64,000 bases of DNA from the NCBI GenBank assembly GCA_030848705.1, contig JAUIZM010000018.1, positions 868,001-932,000 on the forward strand, written 5' to 3'. The stretch's first letter is position 1. Each line of letters begins with the position of its first letter. Below, piece after piece: positions 10,900-22,637 of the stretch. Origin of the DNA: Heracleum sosnowskyi. Lineage: Eukaryota > Streptophyta > Magnoliopsida > Apiales > Apiaceae. A program made the translations under genes and the position numbers. Below the pieces are notes generated by a model that worked only from the letters and a program-made list of their open reading frames with translations, searched no databases and was not told the origin of the DNA.

Positions 10900-13800
10900 A
10901 TGGCTGCTTATTATCCTGCTTCAAGCAATGAAAGAGATCATGTGCCTGTTAACTATTCAAGGGAACTTACGCCCGGTTCTTATTTGGGAGCACCAGTTCT
11001 CCCAGGGACAATGATGTACATGAGTTACTCGTCTTCATCAGGACCTTATCCAGATACATTAGTTGGGAATTCTCAACAGGAGAACACCGACATTGGTATG
11101 CCCCCTGTAGGTGTTTCAGATTCTACCGTCTTACACCATGAATTTTTATCAAATCTTGGAGGATCACGGATTGGCAACCATAATTTTACCGCATGGAGGG
11201 ATGGCAGAAATGAGGTAATGCCGATGCAACCAGTGGAAGGAGACACCAGTAATCTTCATGGTGGCCAAAATGTGCAGGGTCAGGGATTATCGCTCAGCCT
11301 TAGCCCACAAATTCCATCTGGAATACAAATTTCCTCTCTGCAGTACAAAAATCATAACTCAGTGGCCTCTTCATTTTTGAGTCCTAATACGTCGGCTTCA
11401 GGAGAGAACTTAACTTTCAGAGATGACGAGACCTCTCAAAGTAAACAATCAAGAAATACTGAATACATGCAACCTGATTTTCGAGGAAGTGGTTCTGACA
11501 TAATGAAAGGGGATGTTTCTCCATACATGATGTCAAATATAGCGCGAAACATACCCAACTCTAAGTACTTAAAGGCAGCTCAACAGCTCCTTGATGAAGT
11601 TGTTAATATGTGCCAAGCTCTGAAGAAACCTGATTCTAAGAAAGACTCAGAGAGGGTTCCCAAAGAAGTTGACGAGGTTGCAAAAAATGGAGCATCAGTG
11701 CCTTCTGCTTCATCTAATGCACAAGATTCAACCAGCAATCCAAGTGAGCTTTCATCATCTGAAAAACAGGAACAGCAAAACAAGATGACAAAGCTTTTGT
11801 CTATGCTGGATGAGGTTAGACCAATCTTAGTGTAATTAATTGCACTGTTTTATCTAGAATTTAATTAACTCCACAATTTTCTTCATCCCAATGAGCATTT
11901 TGTGATAATTAAACCAAAATGTCAAATTTGTACAAGGCAATTATATGTGTGTTTTCTTGATGTGGCTTTACCCACAGATACTTGATAGTAGAATATCATT
12001 AGACTTGAGTAGTGGGGCTTAGAACTCTTCATCAGCTTACCAATAATACCTGTCTTTACGGTAGCCTTGCTTGACATGCCCACTCGTTAATGAATTTAAT
12101 TAAATGAAATAATTGAAGTCTTAGTATGATTGCACTTGTAGCCTGAAAAATGTTATTTGTTTCCAAAACTAAGGCAAATTGTAATAGGGTATACCGTACA
12201 TTTCAAGGACTCGAGGCTAAAGAACCAATTCAACCATTATACATCTTATTCATATTCATACATTTATGCTTGTCTATATCATATGCATAAATGGCTATCT
12301 AATGAAGATTTATATCAATTTCTTTCTTGCTATACCAACTATTATTGTAACTCTAATGCATGCCTCTACGGAGAGTAGATGTCAAGAGGTACTATAATGA
12401 TGAAGACAACATGAAAATTTGTCTGAAGTTTGGTGCTTCTGCATCCGAATCTTTGGCAGTTACACCTCGTTCTGTCTGTTTATTTGTACATATTCTCTGT
12501 ATCTTATAAATTATTGATTCAAGTAGCATGAATCTCAGTAAGCATAATGTCTTTTTTATTTTTATTTTTTGCGGACAGGTTGATAGAAGGTACCGACAGT
12601 ATTTTCATCAGATGCAGATTGTAGTATCTTCATTTGATGTGATTGCAGGATGTGGGGCAGCTAAGCCCTACACAGCACCAGCTCTCCAAACAATTTCCCG
12701 TCACTTCCGTTGCTTGCGTGATGCAATAAATGGGCAAATCCGAGTTACTCAGAGAAGCCTTGGGGAGCATGATGGTTCGGCAAATAGCAAGGGGGTTGGA
12801 ATATCTCGGCTCCGTTTTGTCGACCAGCAGCTTAGACAACAAAGACCACTTCAGCATCTCGGCATGATGCAACAGCACACCTGGAGACCTCAGAGGGGAC
12901 TGCCCGAAAGCTCTGTTACTATTCTGCGTGCTTGGCTATTTGAACATTTTCTTCATCCGTAATTTCCTCTTATAATTTCTTCAGTATCTTTCTACTCTAC
13001 CTTTCATGGTCTGTTGTATTTAGTTCAATATTTAATACTTTCTTCCTTTGTAGTTACCCTAAGGATTCTGATAAGATCATGCTTGCAAGGCAGACAGGAT
13101 TGACAAGAAGTCAGGTAAACATAATGCTCTACCTATGACATATACTAGGTTAAAACAAGAAATTCCTCTTAGGTTTATGTGAATATGTGATGGCCTAAAC
13201 TGCGCATGCATAACTAGTTAAGCTTACCCAGAAACATGATAAGCCATGATAAATGATGGTAAATCTATGCACGCATCACTAGATAAAGGGTGGTAAATCA
13301 GCAAGTTTTAACCTCAAGAAATACCCAGAAACATGATAGGCCATGATAAAGTAGTGTAATAACATATTTTCTTTATATTAGTTAGTGAGCGCAAAAATGC
13401 TGCTGATGATTATGAAATACTAGCAATAGAAATATCATTTAAAGGAGATCAGTGGCGGTGCATCCAGATGTAGTGCAAGTGTGTAACATTTTTTCTTTGT
13501 AATAGTTAGTGATTGTTATCACTTGTCGAATTCGGGCTATAGAATTATCACAGGCTCAAGTTCCGGCTATAGAATTATCACAGGCTGGTATATTTTGTAT
13601 AGCTCAGTTCTTCAATCTCTTTGTTCAACCAAAAATTTAGCTGATTATGTAATATTCTCAGCAAGAATGTCCTCCTATTTCTGTGCAAATAATTTAGTTG
13701 ACTGTAATTTGCTCATATCATGAGATGAGTGGTGATAGTTTGGGGGCTGTAAAGGAAAACGCAGGTTAAAAGCAAAAAAAGTTCCATTGCCGGGAATCGA

Positions 13801-14587
13801 ACCCGGGTCTCCTGGGTGAAAGCCAGATATCCTAACCGCTGGACGACAATGGATCATGTCTTACTAACCAGTTTCTCAATACTAAACGTGTTATGTTCTG
13901 GTTCAGGTATCGAACTGGTTTATAAATGCAAGGGTGCGTCTCTGGAAACCTATGGTTGAAGAAATGTACAAAGAAGAGGCTGCTGATGCTGAAATGGATT
14001 CAAATTCCTCATCAGATGTTGTCACAAAGGCTACAAACAGGGACTTGAAGATATCCGAGGATAGAGTGGAAGATGTACAAAACAGTGCAACTTCGACAGC
14101 AACTATGAAATGTAGCACCGGACAGTTCTCTGCATCGAATACCAGTCATGTTCCTGATGTGGAAATGGTTGGACCGAGCACTGAATCAGTTTTCAGCATT
14201 CTTAATTGCGGAGAAAACCAAGCTCGCTACAAGGTAGGAATATCAAGGGAGGACCAAAGGCCTAATGTAAATGAATACAACGTCATTCCAGGCACAATGG
14301 TTCAGCCAAATGAGAGATTCATGGCTACATACAACATACCGGAGTTGGAGAGATTTGAGAACCGAAGTGGCGTTTCACTTACATTGGGACTGCAACATTG
14401 TGAAGATGGTAGTAGTATACCTATGTCTGCTGGTAATCATAATTTTGCTTCCATGAGAGGGGAGGATGTTTACGATCCCACAGCTACTCAAGCTGGAACT
14501 GAGACGGTAGATTTTGACTGCATGGATTCTGGGAACCGAGAACACAGGTTTGGTTCCTCCCATTTGTTGCATGATTTTGTAGCATGA
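10900..14587 (+). CDS. BEL1-like (BELL/TALE) homeodomain transcription factor
   Basis: Four coding exons join in frame with GT/AG sites: 10900-11814, 12579-12958, 13054-13114 and 13907-14587, giving 678 residues. The start at 10900 (MAAYYPASSNERD) fits the N-terminus usual in this clade. An in-frame upstream ATG at 10843 adds 19 residues and is less likely. In order: an N-terminal ZIBEL motif GQGLSLSLSP (about residue 130), the SKY box SKYLKAAQQLLDEV (about 220), the BELL domain across the exon 1-2 junction (DRRYRQYFHQMQIVVSSFD), and a TALE homeodomain with the PYP loop and WFINARVRLWKP. The second ZIBEL motif, SLTLGLQ, lies near the C-terminus. BELL proteins pair with KNOX proteins and act in the nucleus on meristem and organ development. 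No lesion is seen, and this is the only intact-looking host protein gene here. Confidence 0.93.
13227..13350. repeat. Short duplicated segment in homeobox intron
   Basis: The segment CCCAGAAACATGATARGCCATGATAAA occurs at about 13227 and again at about 13324, roughly 97 bp apart, within the last intron. Confidence 0.75.
13535..13588. repeat. 30-bp tandem repeat in homeobox intron
   Basis: GGCTATAGAATTATCACAGG occurs at 13535 and at 13565, giving a period of 30 in the last intron. Confidence 0.85.
13782..13853 (-). tRNA. tRNA-Glu (anticodon UUC)
   Basis: The minus strand folds into a cloverleaf. The seven-pair acceptor stem is TCCATTG/CAATGGA with discriminator A. The D-arm A-box region is GTCCAGCGGTTAGGAT, the anticodon loop CTTTCAC (anticodon TTC), and the T-arm B box GGTTCGATTCC. 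The gene is 72 nt, with no intron and no encoded CCA, as in nuclear tRNA genes. It lies antisense in the last intron of the BELL gene, about 50 bp before exon 4. Pol III transcription would run opposite to the host gene. All stems pair well, so it is probably functional. Confidence 0.95.
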
Positions 14588-15356
14588 ATGAGAAGCTTTT
14601 TGCTGCTGATGTTTTTCAGCCATGTTGGTCACTGAGAAAGGTTGTTACTCAAATAGCCTGATCCTAAGAGATCTGAGAATTCAAGGATATGTTTCTATAA
14701 ATATGAAACACATTGTTAAAAGATTGAAGCTTAGCACATTTGTAAAGTTAAGATGCATACTATTTTTGTATGATATGTTGAATGTATTTGTAAATTTAGT
14801 TTGGCATATGAGAAAGAAGGTTCGCTTAAACCAGATACTGAATCACTGATACAGTTCAATGTCCTGAAATCAGATGGACTGTATGTTTGATATCGATTCC
14901 GATTTCTGTAATCTTCATACATAATACTCCCTCTGTCCCCCTCAATTCTTTACACCGGTGGACGGGGGCTCGGCGAGGTACAGGAGTAGCCGTAACATTA
15001 CACTAGACCCCTTCATCGGCCAGGTGATAAACTTGAATGCCTTTGACAAGCGAAAACCAAATCTGTTGATAAACATTTGCATGACATGAATGACATGATT
15101 GACCGTGGCTGTTACATGAGCAATATGATTGTCTGCACTCTCTGTTATGGACTAGTTTATCAGATACAAGAACATATCAAGGCACTCTCTGTTATCCCAA
15201 TCGAAGAAAAAATTGGAAAAAAACCGAATCGAAAAATCAAAACTAATGATTCGGTTTCGATTCTGTTTCCAGGCAAAACCGAACCGAATATTCATATATA
15301 ATATATAACTAGCCTTAGCCTTATAACCCGTACGATGTAATTTTAGTATTTCTACT
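14588..15356 (+). other. 3' UTR of the homeobox gene and following spacer
   Basis: The first 200-300 bp should be 3' UTR, although no clear poly(A) signal was chosen. The rest holds a Stowaway-like fragment (14924-14975) and, at 15308-15345, a degenerate minus-strand Helitron-type 3' end (ACTAGCC...ACCCGTACG). No gene is seen. Confidence 0.5.
14924..14975 (+). mobile_element. Stowaway-like MITE end (fragment)
   Basis: TACTCCCTCTGTCCCCCTCA matches the terminal inverted repeat typical of Stowaway (Tc1/mariner) MITEs and continues AATTCTTTAC as in the copies at 56433 and 57093. No matching opposite end is seen nearby, so this is a fragment. Confidence 0.7.
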
Positions 15357-15629
15357 TCTATATATTAAAGCCCGTCTAGGGGCAAATTGAGACAAAAAAA
15401 TGCCTGTGAAATGACCTAAATAGCCCTACAGAAGACAGAATATCAAGAATACCATTAGCTATTGCTAAACCCAATCAAATCAGATACTTGGCCGTATTGT
15501 CTAGGGCAGTTACGCTTACGCTTCTTCTCGGTGATCTTTGATTTCTTGGCGTCTATTTTCTCCACGTTTCTGATAGTATTCCGTTAAATTTTCTCCACGT
15601 TTTGGTTTGTATTTTTATCTAATTGTGTT

Positions 15630-15767
15630 GGTAAACCGGAGCCTCCGTATAGGTCAGTTGAATTGAGTGATTGTTCGCCTAAAGTTGCTTTTCGGCATTC
15701 ATTTATGAAGGAGATGCATAGGAGGAGGGAGAGCAGCATACTTGCCCATTGTCGGAGGTATTGTTGG
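15630..15767 (+). other. Unidentified exon-like open stretch
   Basis: A 46-codon open stretch (GKPEPPYRSVELSDCSPKVA, later FMKEMHRRRESSILAHCRR) has a protein-like composition unlike the surrounding AT-rich DNA. I do not recognise the family. It may be another captured exon in the putative Helitron. Confidence 0.35.
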
Positions 15768-17344
15768 GTAATTTTATAAGTTTATGTTAGTATTGAAATT
15801 GATGATTCATTTGCATTAACTTGTCTCAGGCCCTCATCAGTAAAATTCTAACAATTAGCATATGCATATAAATACCAGGAAAACATGGGGATGTTCTGTA
15901 GTAGCACAAATTGACAACCAACATAATTTCTATATATGCAGTGTATACAAATGATAAGTATATTTACTATTAGTAGTAATACATAGAGATTAAAGAAACA
16001 GAACACGCCTACACCTGTTTGATAAATTGCCTAAGAGAATGTCTACAGAAAATAAATAGATAGACTGGATTTTAGGGCACGTTGTCTACTTTGAGAAAAA
16101 GATAGAAATATGCAAGGACAGTGAGATTCTTATATGTATGGTCCGATCATTGCAACTCTTATATTTAAAAAGAAAAAAAATAAGGTTTTTCTAAATTTAT
16201 AAATTAAAAGTTTGAGTTTTAAAAATCTTAGTAGTTTATGGAAAATGTGATTTTGTCAAAGATAAAATATGCATTGTATATCAGATCACTGGACGTATCA
16301 TTTTGGCAGTTTGTCTGATTGAGAAAATGCCACAAGGCATAAACCCATTTCCTTCACCTAACATCATTTAAGATTGCTTTAATAGTTGTTTACCTTTTAA
16401 AAAGACATAGGTGTACAATGTGGCTAAAAGTGTGCTTTATAGTTCAAAAAGGTATGATGATATGTATGATATGTGTACACATCAATATCAACGCTTCCAT
16501 ATCTATGTCTGTACATACAAGAATATGTGATTAAACTTGCATTTATCTGTTAATATATTTTACTCATGAATGTGTGGTTACACCTTTGTACTAAATTAAT
16601 TGATGGCGGTGGTCCTTTGTAGTGAAGTATTGGAGGTATTTATCTAAACGTTGCTATTGGTTTTATGTATGTAACAAATATCTAAGTGTAGCTATGCAAA
16701 TGGCTACTTCCGTATAGAATTTTTTTTTAATGAATATAAGTTCTTATTTTTACACATTTACATTATCACTTTTATATTATTTTAGATGCAAGATTAACCA
16801 AGAATCAAAGAAAAATTGTGTCTTTCTACAAACATTTACTTTTTTTGATTATCTTTTTAGTTGGTTTTAGATGTGGAGATTTTAAATCCATAGCCTCACC
16901 TCACTTTCAACTTAGTACTCCCATTCTTACATATATACATATGAAGAAAGAATTTTTATAAAGCTTTTGTAGAATTTGAGGTTGATGTTATTTCATTTTC
17001 TGCTGCTATGGATAACTTTTAAGGCCCACTTTTTTTGTTTATGTAGTTGCTATTGTGAATTTTATTGTGCATAAGTTTCTGTCATGTCCAACTACAGAGA
17101 ACAAGTCATTCAAATGGCATTTTCTGGCCCTAGATATTTGTCGGTGCATAAGCTAGGTTTTATAGAACAATGACCAATGATAAAGAATAGGTTGAAGCCA
17201 TTGTACATGTTATTTCAAGCTATTACTTTCGTCTAGGCACTCCAGGTGCACAGTTTGCACAAGTAATACACTTATATTTGGATTTTGATAAAAAGGATTT
17301 CTTTCAGCCTAATTTCCATTTGAAAATCAATAATAGGGCAGTTG

Positions 17345-18605
17345 GGTACTGATGTGAAATGGGTCATGAGCTTGTACCGGATGCTAAGCTTTATAGGATA
17401 TCGCTTACCTTATATAGCAATGACACAAAATGGACAGCAAATGGCGGTGATCCCTGTGGAGAGTCATGGAGAGGCATCACCTGCTCATGCTCAAAAGTCA
17501 CAGAAATGTGAGCTATCTTACGCTCTCAGTTTGTCAGCATCTTGTCTTGGGATCATATTAGCTGATATTTTTCAATTATTTTTTTATTTAAAATAGAAAA
17601 TTATCAGGTCTTGGGCTCACTGGATCAATGGGTTACCAGCTCACAAATTTGAAATCAGTAACCACCTTGTAATAGCATGACCTCAACTATTTGTTTGTAC
17701 CTGTTTTATTATGGTCTGTCTCATTACACTGATGAGTGATATGATTATATTGTAGTGCCTTGAGCAATAGTTATCTTGGGACCAGATACTTTATGGGCTT
17801 CCACAAAATTTGCAACGACTCTAGGCTTTTCCCTTAATGTTTTTTTAACCTAAATATTAAAGGTTTATCATATTTTTCACAACTTCTCTATTAATGCAGA
17901 AATCTTGATGGATGTGGTTTCACTGAGGGTGTCCTATATTCCATATCACTAATGACTAAGATTGATTACATGTTAGTTTCATATTTATTTTTGTCAGTTC
18001 TGTTTCAAGGCCAAAATTAAATGTTGATTTTTTTTCTTATTTACCTGTGTAGAAATCTTAGTCACAATTAACTACATGGCCAACTGAATGACATGTTTGG
18101 ATCACTTCCATCTCTCTCTACTTTGTGAGATTACTCCATTCATTTTCATACAAGTTCATATTTTTTTAGTTATTTGTTTAACTGTTTTAGCTGGATTTAC
18201 TTTTTGTAAATTTAAGATTTTTTTATTAATTTTTATGTTTCATATTGGATACCCTTTTGTCAAAAATGCAGCATACTGACTAACTTTCTCTCATGTAATT
18301 TGCTTTGTGTTACTCTACACTGCAAGCACAATTCAAGTTAATACTTTGTCGGGAGTTACGTCCTTGCTTTACTTCGTTTGACATATGTGATCGTCCTTGC
18401 ACCAGGGATATCTCTTTTAATTCCATGACGAGTGATCTTCCTGAAAGTTTCAGTGCCCTTTCAAGCATGGCCAATATGTAAGTATATAAAAATTATTTCA
18501 CAGTTGTGGTTGTTAAATTTATAAGATTTTTTTGGGTTCAAAGTTAATTGTCGTGCAGGTATTTGCAAAACAACCAGTTTACATGCACTTTGATAGACAA
18601 CAAAT
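17345..18605 (+). pseudogene. STRUBBELIG-receptor-family (LRR-V RLK) gene fragment
   Basis: Successive small exons with splice sites encode the LRR ectodomain of an SRF receptor kinase. They are: up to 17507 (WTANGGDPCGESWRGITCS), 17597-17668 (KLSGLGLTGSMGYQLTNLKS), 17756-17820, 17900-17971 (GFTEGVLYSISLMT), 18053-18124, 18406-18477 (DISFNSMTSDLPESFSALSS) and 18559 to about 18600 (YLQNNQFTCTL). Four exons are exactly 72 nt, one LRR each, as known for this family. Lesions: 17756-17820 has lost one base and its donor is not GT; the 18053 exon has TAA within LSHN*LHGQLNDMFG; and the Gly expected after QFT is Cys. No transmembrane or kinase exons follow. Introns are kept, so it was copied from genomic DNA, most simply by Helitron capture. 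Confidence 0.88.
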
Positions 18606-20880
18606 CTAGGGGTTGTAATTAGCAAAGTAATTGGAAAAAGAGAAATTATTACAAAAAAATATTCCATAGTTTTAAATGCAAGGGAATTAGAATATCAACA
18701 GGTGCCCGAATGGTACGAGGAAAAAGGCTTACATTACATTACTGTAATATCTTTATGCAAAAAATATCGCATATTTCCTAAGATAAGTTGGCGGTCTGAG
18801 CTTGGTATTAGAACTTTGTCTTCTATTTTTTGTGATTTTTAAGATTGAAATTGATTGTAATGTTAGACAATAACATTACACCACATCATCCAAATTGGAT
18901 CCTTCAAGGAAAGAAATTTCTGTCATGCAAATAATTTACAACTAGCTTTATACAAATTTACATGCATGCTTTAGTAAGGAGGCCCGTGCCTTGAAGTGAT
19001 TGTGTGGGACTAACCAAAATTAATTTTGTTTTTCTTAGTTACCCAGATCTTCACCCTAACAATTTCTCACGAATTAGCTGACTTAACCACAGAGAAGTTA
19101 GCTTGGACTACCATTCATCATGATCTTTCAAAATATTATTCTTTTTACTAATTTGATATCTTTTAAAAAGTTACCCCAATTAAAAGAGATGCACGTATAA
19201 TATCCTTATCTTCCTATTTTACTCCTCAATTCTATCGTGTATATTGTAGTAATATTATACATCACATTATATGCTTTTATGCATGCACAAACAAAGCAGC
19301 TAATTTAATATTTTTTACAATTTTGTTTTGCAGCACGAATTCTATGAAGTAGTACAAGAAGAAGATATTATTGAGTTGCACAAAGGTGCAATGGAAGCAT
19401 CCAGAATTCGTGCCAACGTTATGGAGAGGCTATAATAGGTGCACTCCTTCACATTTAATGGTATGTGTCACTACTGACTACTGGCTAATGGAATTGGCTT
19501 GGTTTCGTTTTTTGTTAAATCTGTTGACGTGTTCTATCATAAAATACTTCAAGGAACAAGTGCAATAGTCAACTGATTAAATGCTTCTACCATCAGTGTT
19601 CTCATCGCGTGTTAGATTTGCCACTTCTTTTCCATGAGCTATAGTGGTGGAAAGAATGATCATCATATTGGTGATTGACGGAGGTATGTCTGGTTGTTGG
19701 TAATAAGCCCCTTGATGATGCCACTTTAGGAAAATAGATAACAATGATGCTGTTAGTCTCTTTAATGCTTAACATTACATTTCTGGATGTACAATTATTT
19801 ATGTTCCTTGCTAAATAAATATATTTAGATGACTGTCTTTTCCCCTGAGATTTATTTGCTCACCTCTTTGGGTTCCTTCGATGAAATATTAAAGATTATA
19901 TTTGCTCATTTTGGATGGAAATTTGATACAACAAATTAATTTAAAGGGGTAACATTATACTGGAGGATATGATGAGAATTTAGGTTTTACTGGCTTTTAC
20001 TACAAGTATCTTCTCATGATTGTTCTTTAACTTTAATGGGTTGATAAAAAGTGACTGTATAGTGCTACGAAAGCTTTAAGGTGGTATACAAAATATCTTT
20101 TGGATCCTGCTTCTTGTCTGGACCCTATTGTTATGTTTAAATGAGTGCCATTGAATTTTTGCATAAATAAAAATGTGTATAAGAAATGCACTAACTAATT
20201 ATATGTTTTATTAAGAGACATTTTCAACTTGGTTGGTAGATATAGACATATAGTATTAGCTGAAGTGCAAAAGAATTGGAATGCTACAATATTTTTGCAA
20301 ATACACAGAACAAACTTGTTCTCAACCTTATGGTTTAATGTATATAAAGGTCAAAGTATGCTATGTGTTGGTATTTAAATTAAGTATAGAACACATTATG
20401 CATTATGCCCGTAGAATCTTCACATAAATCATAATTAAATTCTAGACAACACCTCAGAACTACACTAACTGCTGATTTGTATTTTTCTTAACTATGTTGG
20501 TTTATTTATTTCACATTTTATTAGGTGTTATATCTTATTATACGCTTTCAGTGATAAGTCACGCATGATTAAAGTGTGTGTGAATTTTTTTTTTTCATTT
20601 GTCAAATAGGCCATGTATATCATTGCAAATACAAGCTAGCTGCCTCTGTTCTTTTGGAATCCCCGAAGGTTGAAATGTTCAAATAAGAAACCTGCACCTG
20701 TAATGAATGTGGAGATGAAGTAGAGTATCAGTCTTGGTTTCACTAAACTGCTTCTATGATGGAGATTCAAACTTGATATAGGTTTTTACTTTTTCAAAAT
20801 TTCTATTCCCAATGTAAATTTCTGTAATTTTTCTAATCTCTTGTAGCAATCGTATAAATACAAAAATACAGCGAGTCAAA
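18606..20880. other. Helitron interior without recognised genes
   Basis: AT-rich sequence. The only coding-like item is the 34-codon exon-like segment at 19334-19435. The stretch before the terminal hairpin shows nothing recognisable. Confidence 0.5.
19334..19435 (+). other. Unidentified terminal-exon-like stretch
   Basis: Right after an acceptor-like TTTTGCAG, the frame HEFYEVVQEEDIIELHKGAM...RANVMERL runs 33 codons to TAA. Its charged, helical composition looks like a real protein end. I do not recognise the family. It is possibly a third captured gene piece in the putative Helitron. Confidence 0.4.
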
Positions 20881-20916
20881 ACGGAGACCCGTGCCTTGCA
20901 CGGGTTTTTACGCTAG

Positions 20917-21443
20917 TTTTATCTTATTATCTATATCTTGATTTATATGATTTTAAAAAGTAATCAAATATAATAATATATGTATGATGTTATTCTAAGT
21001 TTTTTTTTTTGTATTTTGATTTTAAAAATTCTTAATATGTTGATGAAATAATATCTTGAACTTTTGAATGTAACTTAGAAAAATAGATGATATAAATATT
21101 TAATAATAATATGTTGTTGACGGGATTCGAACCTTGAACCCGTGAGAGCATTTTAGATATCAAAAAAAGAATATTATTTTAATATTACATACAACGATTC
21201 TCATTTACCTATATTTACATCTAACGGTTATTATTTAGAGTACCAAACTAAATGACCAAACTACTAACCAACCAAATAGAGAGTGCGTTGCTTATAATAT
21301 TATAGTATAGATAGATATATTTTACTATGATAATTCCGTACAACAATTTGGTTTTAGTATTTTTAATTACATAAATGTATACTTTATATTAGTATAAACA
21401 AATTATATAACATCCCCGTAAACTCTATAAGTTCAATCTTTTA
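20917..21443. other. No gene recognised; Helitron-like debris
   Basis: AT-rich sequence. At 21290-21317 the minus strand reads TCTATACTATAATATTATAAG, resembling a Helitron 5' end in reverse orientation. A GGGATTCGAACC-type word at about 21123 resembles a tRNA B box, but no tRNA folds there. Confidence 0.4.
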
Positions 21444-21647
21444 TTAGTTTTAAATCATAATGTTTAAACTTTTGTATAATAAATTTGTATCTATTATATA
21501 ATACACACATGTTATAATCTCATTTTCTATTGTTATGAACATATATTAGTTTTAAATCATAATGTTTAAAATTTTGTATAATAAATTTGTATCTATTATA
21601 TAATACACACATGTTATAATCTCATTTTCTATTGTTATGAACATATA
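21444..21647. repeat. 102-bp tandem duplication
   Basis: Two adjacent copies (21444-21545 and 21546-21647), starting TTAGTTTTAAATCATAATG, are identical except for about one base noticed by eye. It lies just outside the 3' end of the minus-strand Helitron at 21658. Confidence 0.9.
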
Positions 21648-21657
21648 TATACACACA

Positions 21658-22637
21658 CTAGCCTACAACCCGTTGTACGGGCCATCAAAAGAGATTAGAA
21701 AATGACAAATTAAAAAATTAATGAGAATGAATAATATTAAATAAAAAATAAAAATTAATATGATAAATTATAAAATAAAAAACTTAAATATTAATTGGTC
21801 CATAGAAAAAATAAATAAAGAATACATATGGGGAATTATTAATATTATTTTATTATTTATTAAAATAATATTGATAATAATGACAAATAGAAATCAAACA
21901 TGTTTTAATTAAAAGAAAAAGTAACTGCCCGTGATATTTTTAGAAGTGTTTTAATTAAATTAATTGTGTTAGTTAAAAAAATACGTTGTCATGTTAAAAT
22001 ATGTCAACTATTTTAAATAATTAAAATGAGTTTTAAAAAAATAAATAAGCAAGAGTTGCACCTGATATTTTTGGAAAAGAGAGATTTTAGTGATAACAAA
22101 TATAAAAGATAATATGTTTAAATTTAAAGGTAATTCCCCGTGATATTTTTGAAAAATGAGTAGATTTTGTTAGAAAAAAGTGTAATTAGGACAAATAGAA
22201 AAACTAAAATGTTTTAATTAAAAAAAAATAATCGTCCGTGATATTTTTAGAAGTGTTTTAATTATATTAATTGTGTTTGTTAAAAAAATACGTTGACATG
22301 TTAAAATAGGTAAACATTTTTAAATAATTAAAATTATTAAAATGGGATTTAATAAAATAAGTAAGTAAGGGTTGCACATGATATTTTTGAAAAAGAGAGA
22401 TTTTAGTGAAAACAAATATAAAAGGTAATATATTTTAATTTAAAAGTAATTGTTCGTGATATTTTTGGAAAATGATTATATTTTGTTAGGAAAAAGCTGT
22501 TTTAATTATAAAAGTCAATCAGCTAGTTACTATTTTTATATTATTTTATTATTTATTAAATAGAATAAATGACTGAAAACCGACCGAAAACCAAAAACCA
22601 AAACTTTCAATGTTTCGGCTTTAATAATATAGTTAGA
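21658..22637 (-). mobile_element. Short non-autonomous Helitron
   Basis: On the minus strand it begins TCTAACTATATTATTAAAGC at 22637 and ends with the hairpin CCCGTACAACGGG, a short spacer and CTAG at 21658. The host bases are A before and T after, the A|T target expected for Helitrons. The roughly 980-bp interior has no coding capacity and carries repeated CCCGTGATATTTTT-like words. It is a close relative of the element at 44891-46672. Confidence 0.85.

Larger units (their letters stand above)
15357..20916 (+). mobile_element. Putative gene-capturing Helitron
   Basis: The 3' end is a clear Helitron terminus: the hairpin CCCGTGCCTTGCACGGG, then a short T-rich spacer and CTAG (20913-20916) followed by T. 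The 5' end is placed at TCTATATATTAAAGC (15357), which resembles 5' ends of plant Helitrons but has T, not A, before it, so this boundary is weak. It carries no Rep/helicase, so it is non-autonomous. Inside are exons and introns of an SRF receptor gene on the same strand and two other exon-like stretches. If the 5' end is right, the element is about 5.6 kb. Confidence 0.55.

Noticed and set aside
21120..21150. GGGATTCGAACC word resembling a tRNA B box
   Set aside because: No cloverleaf and no A box at the right distance; it is probably coincidence or a SINE scrap.
15308..21317. A minus-strand Helitron enclosing the plus-strand one (ends at 15308 and about 21316)
   Set aside because: Both ends are degenerate and the hairpin is weak; noted only as a possibility.
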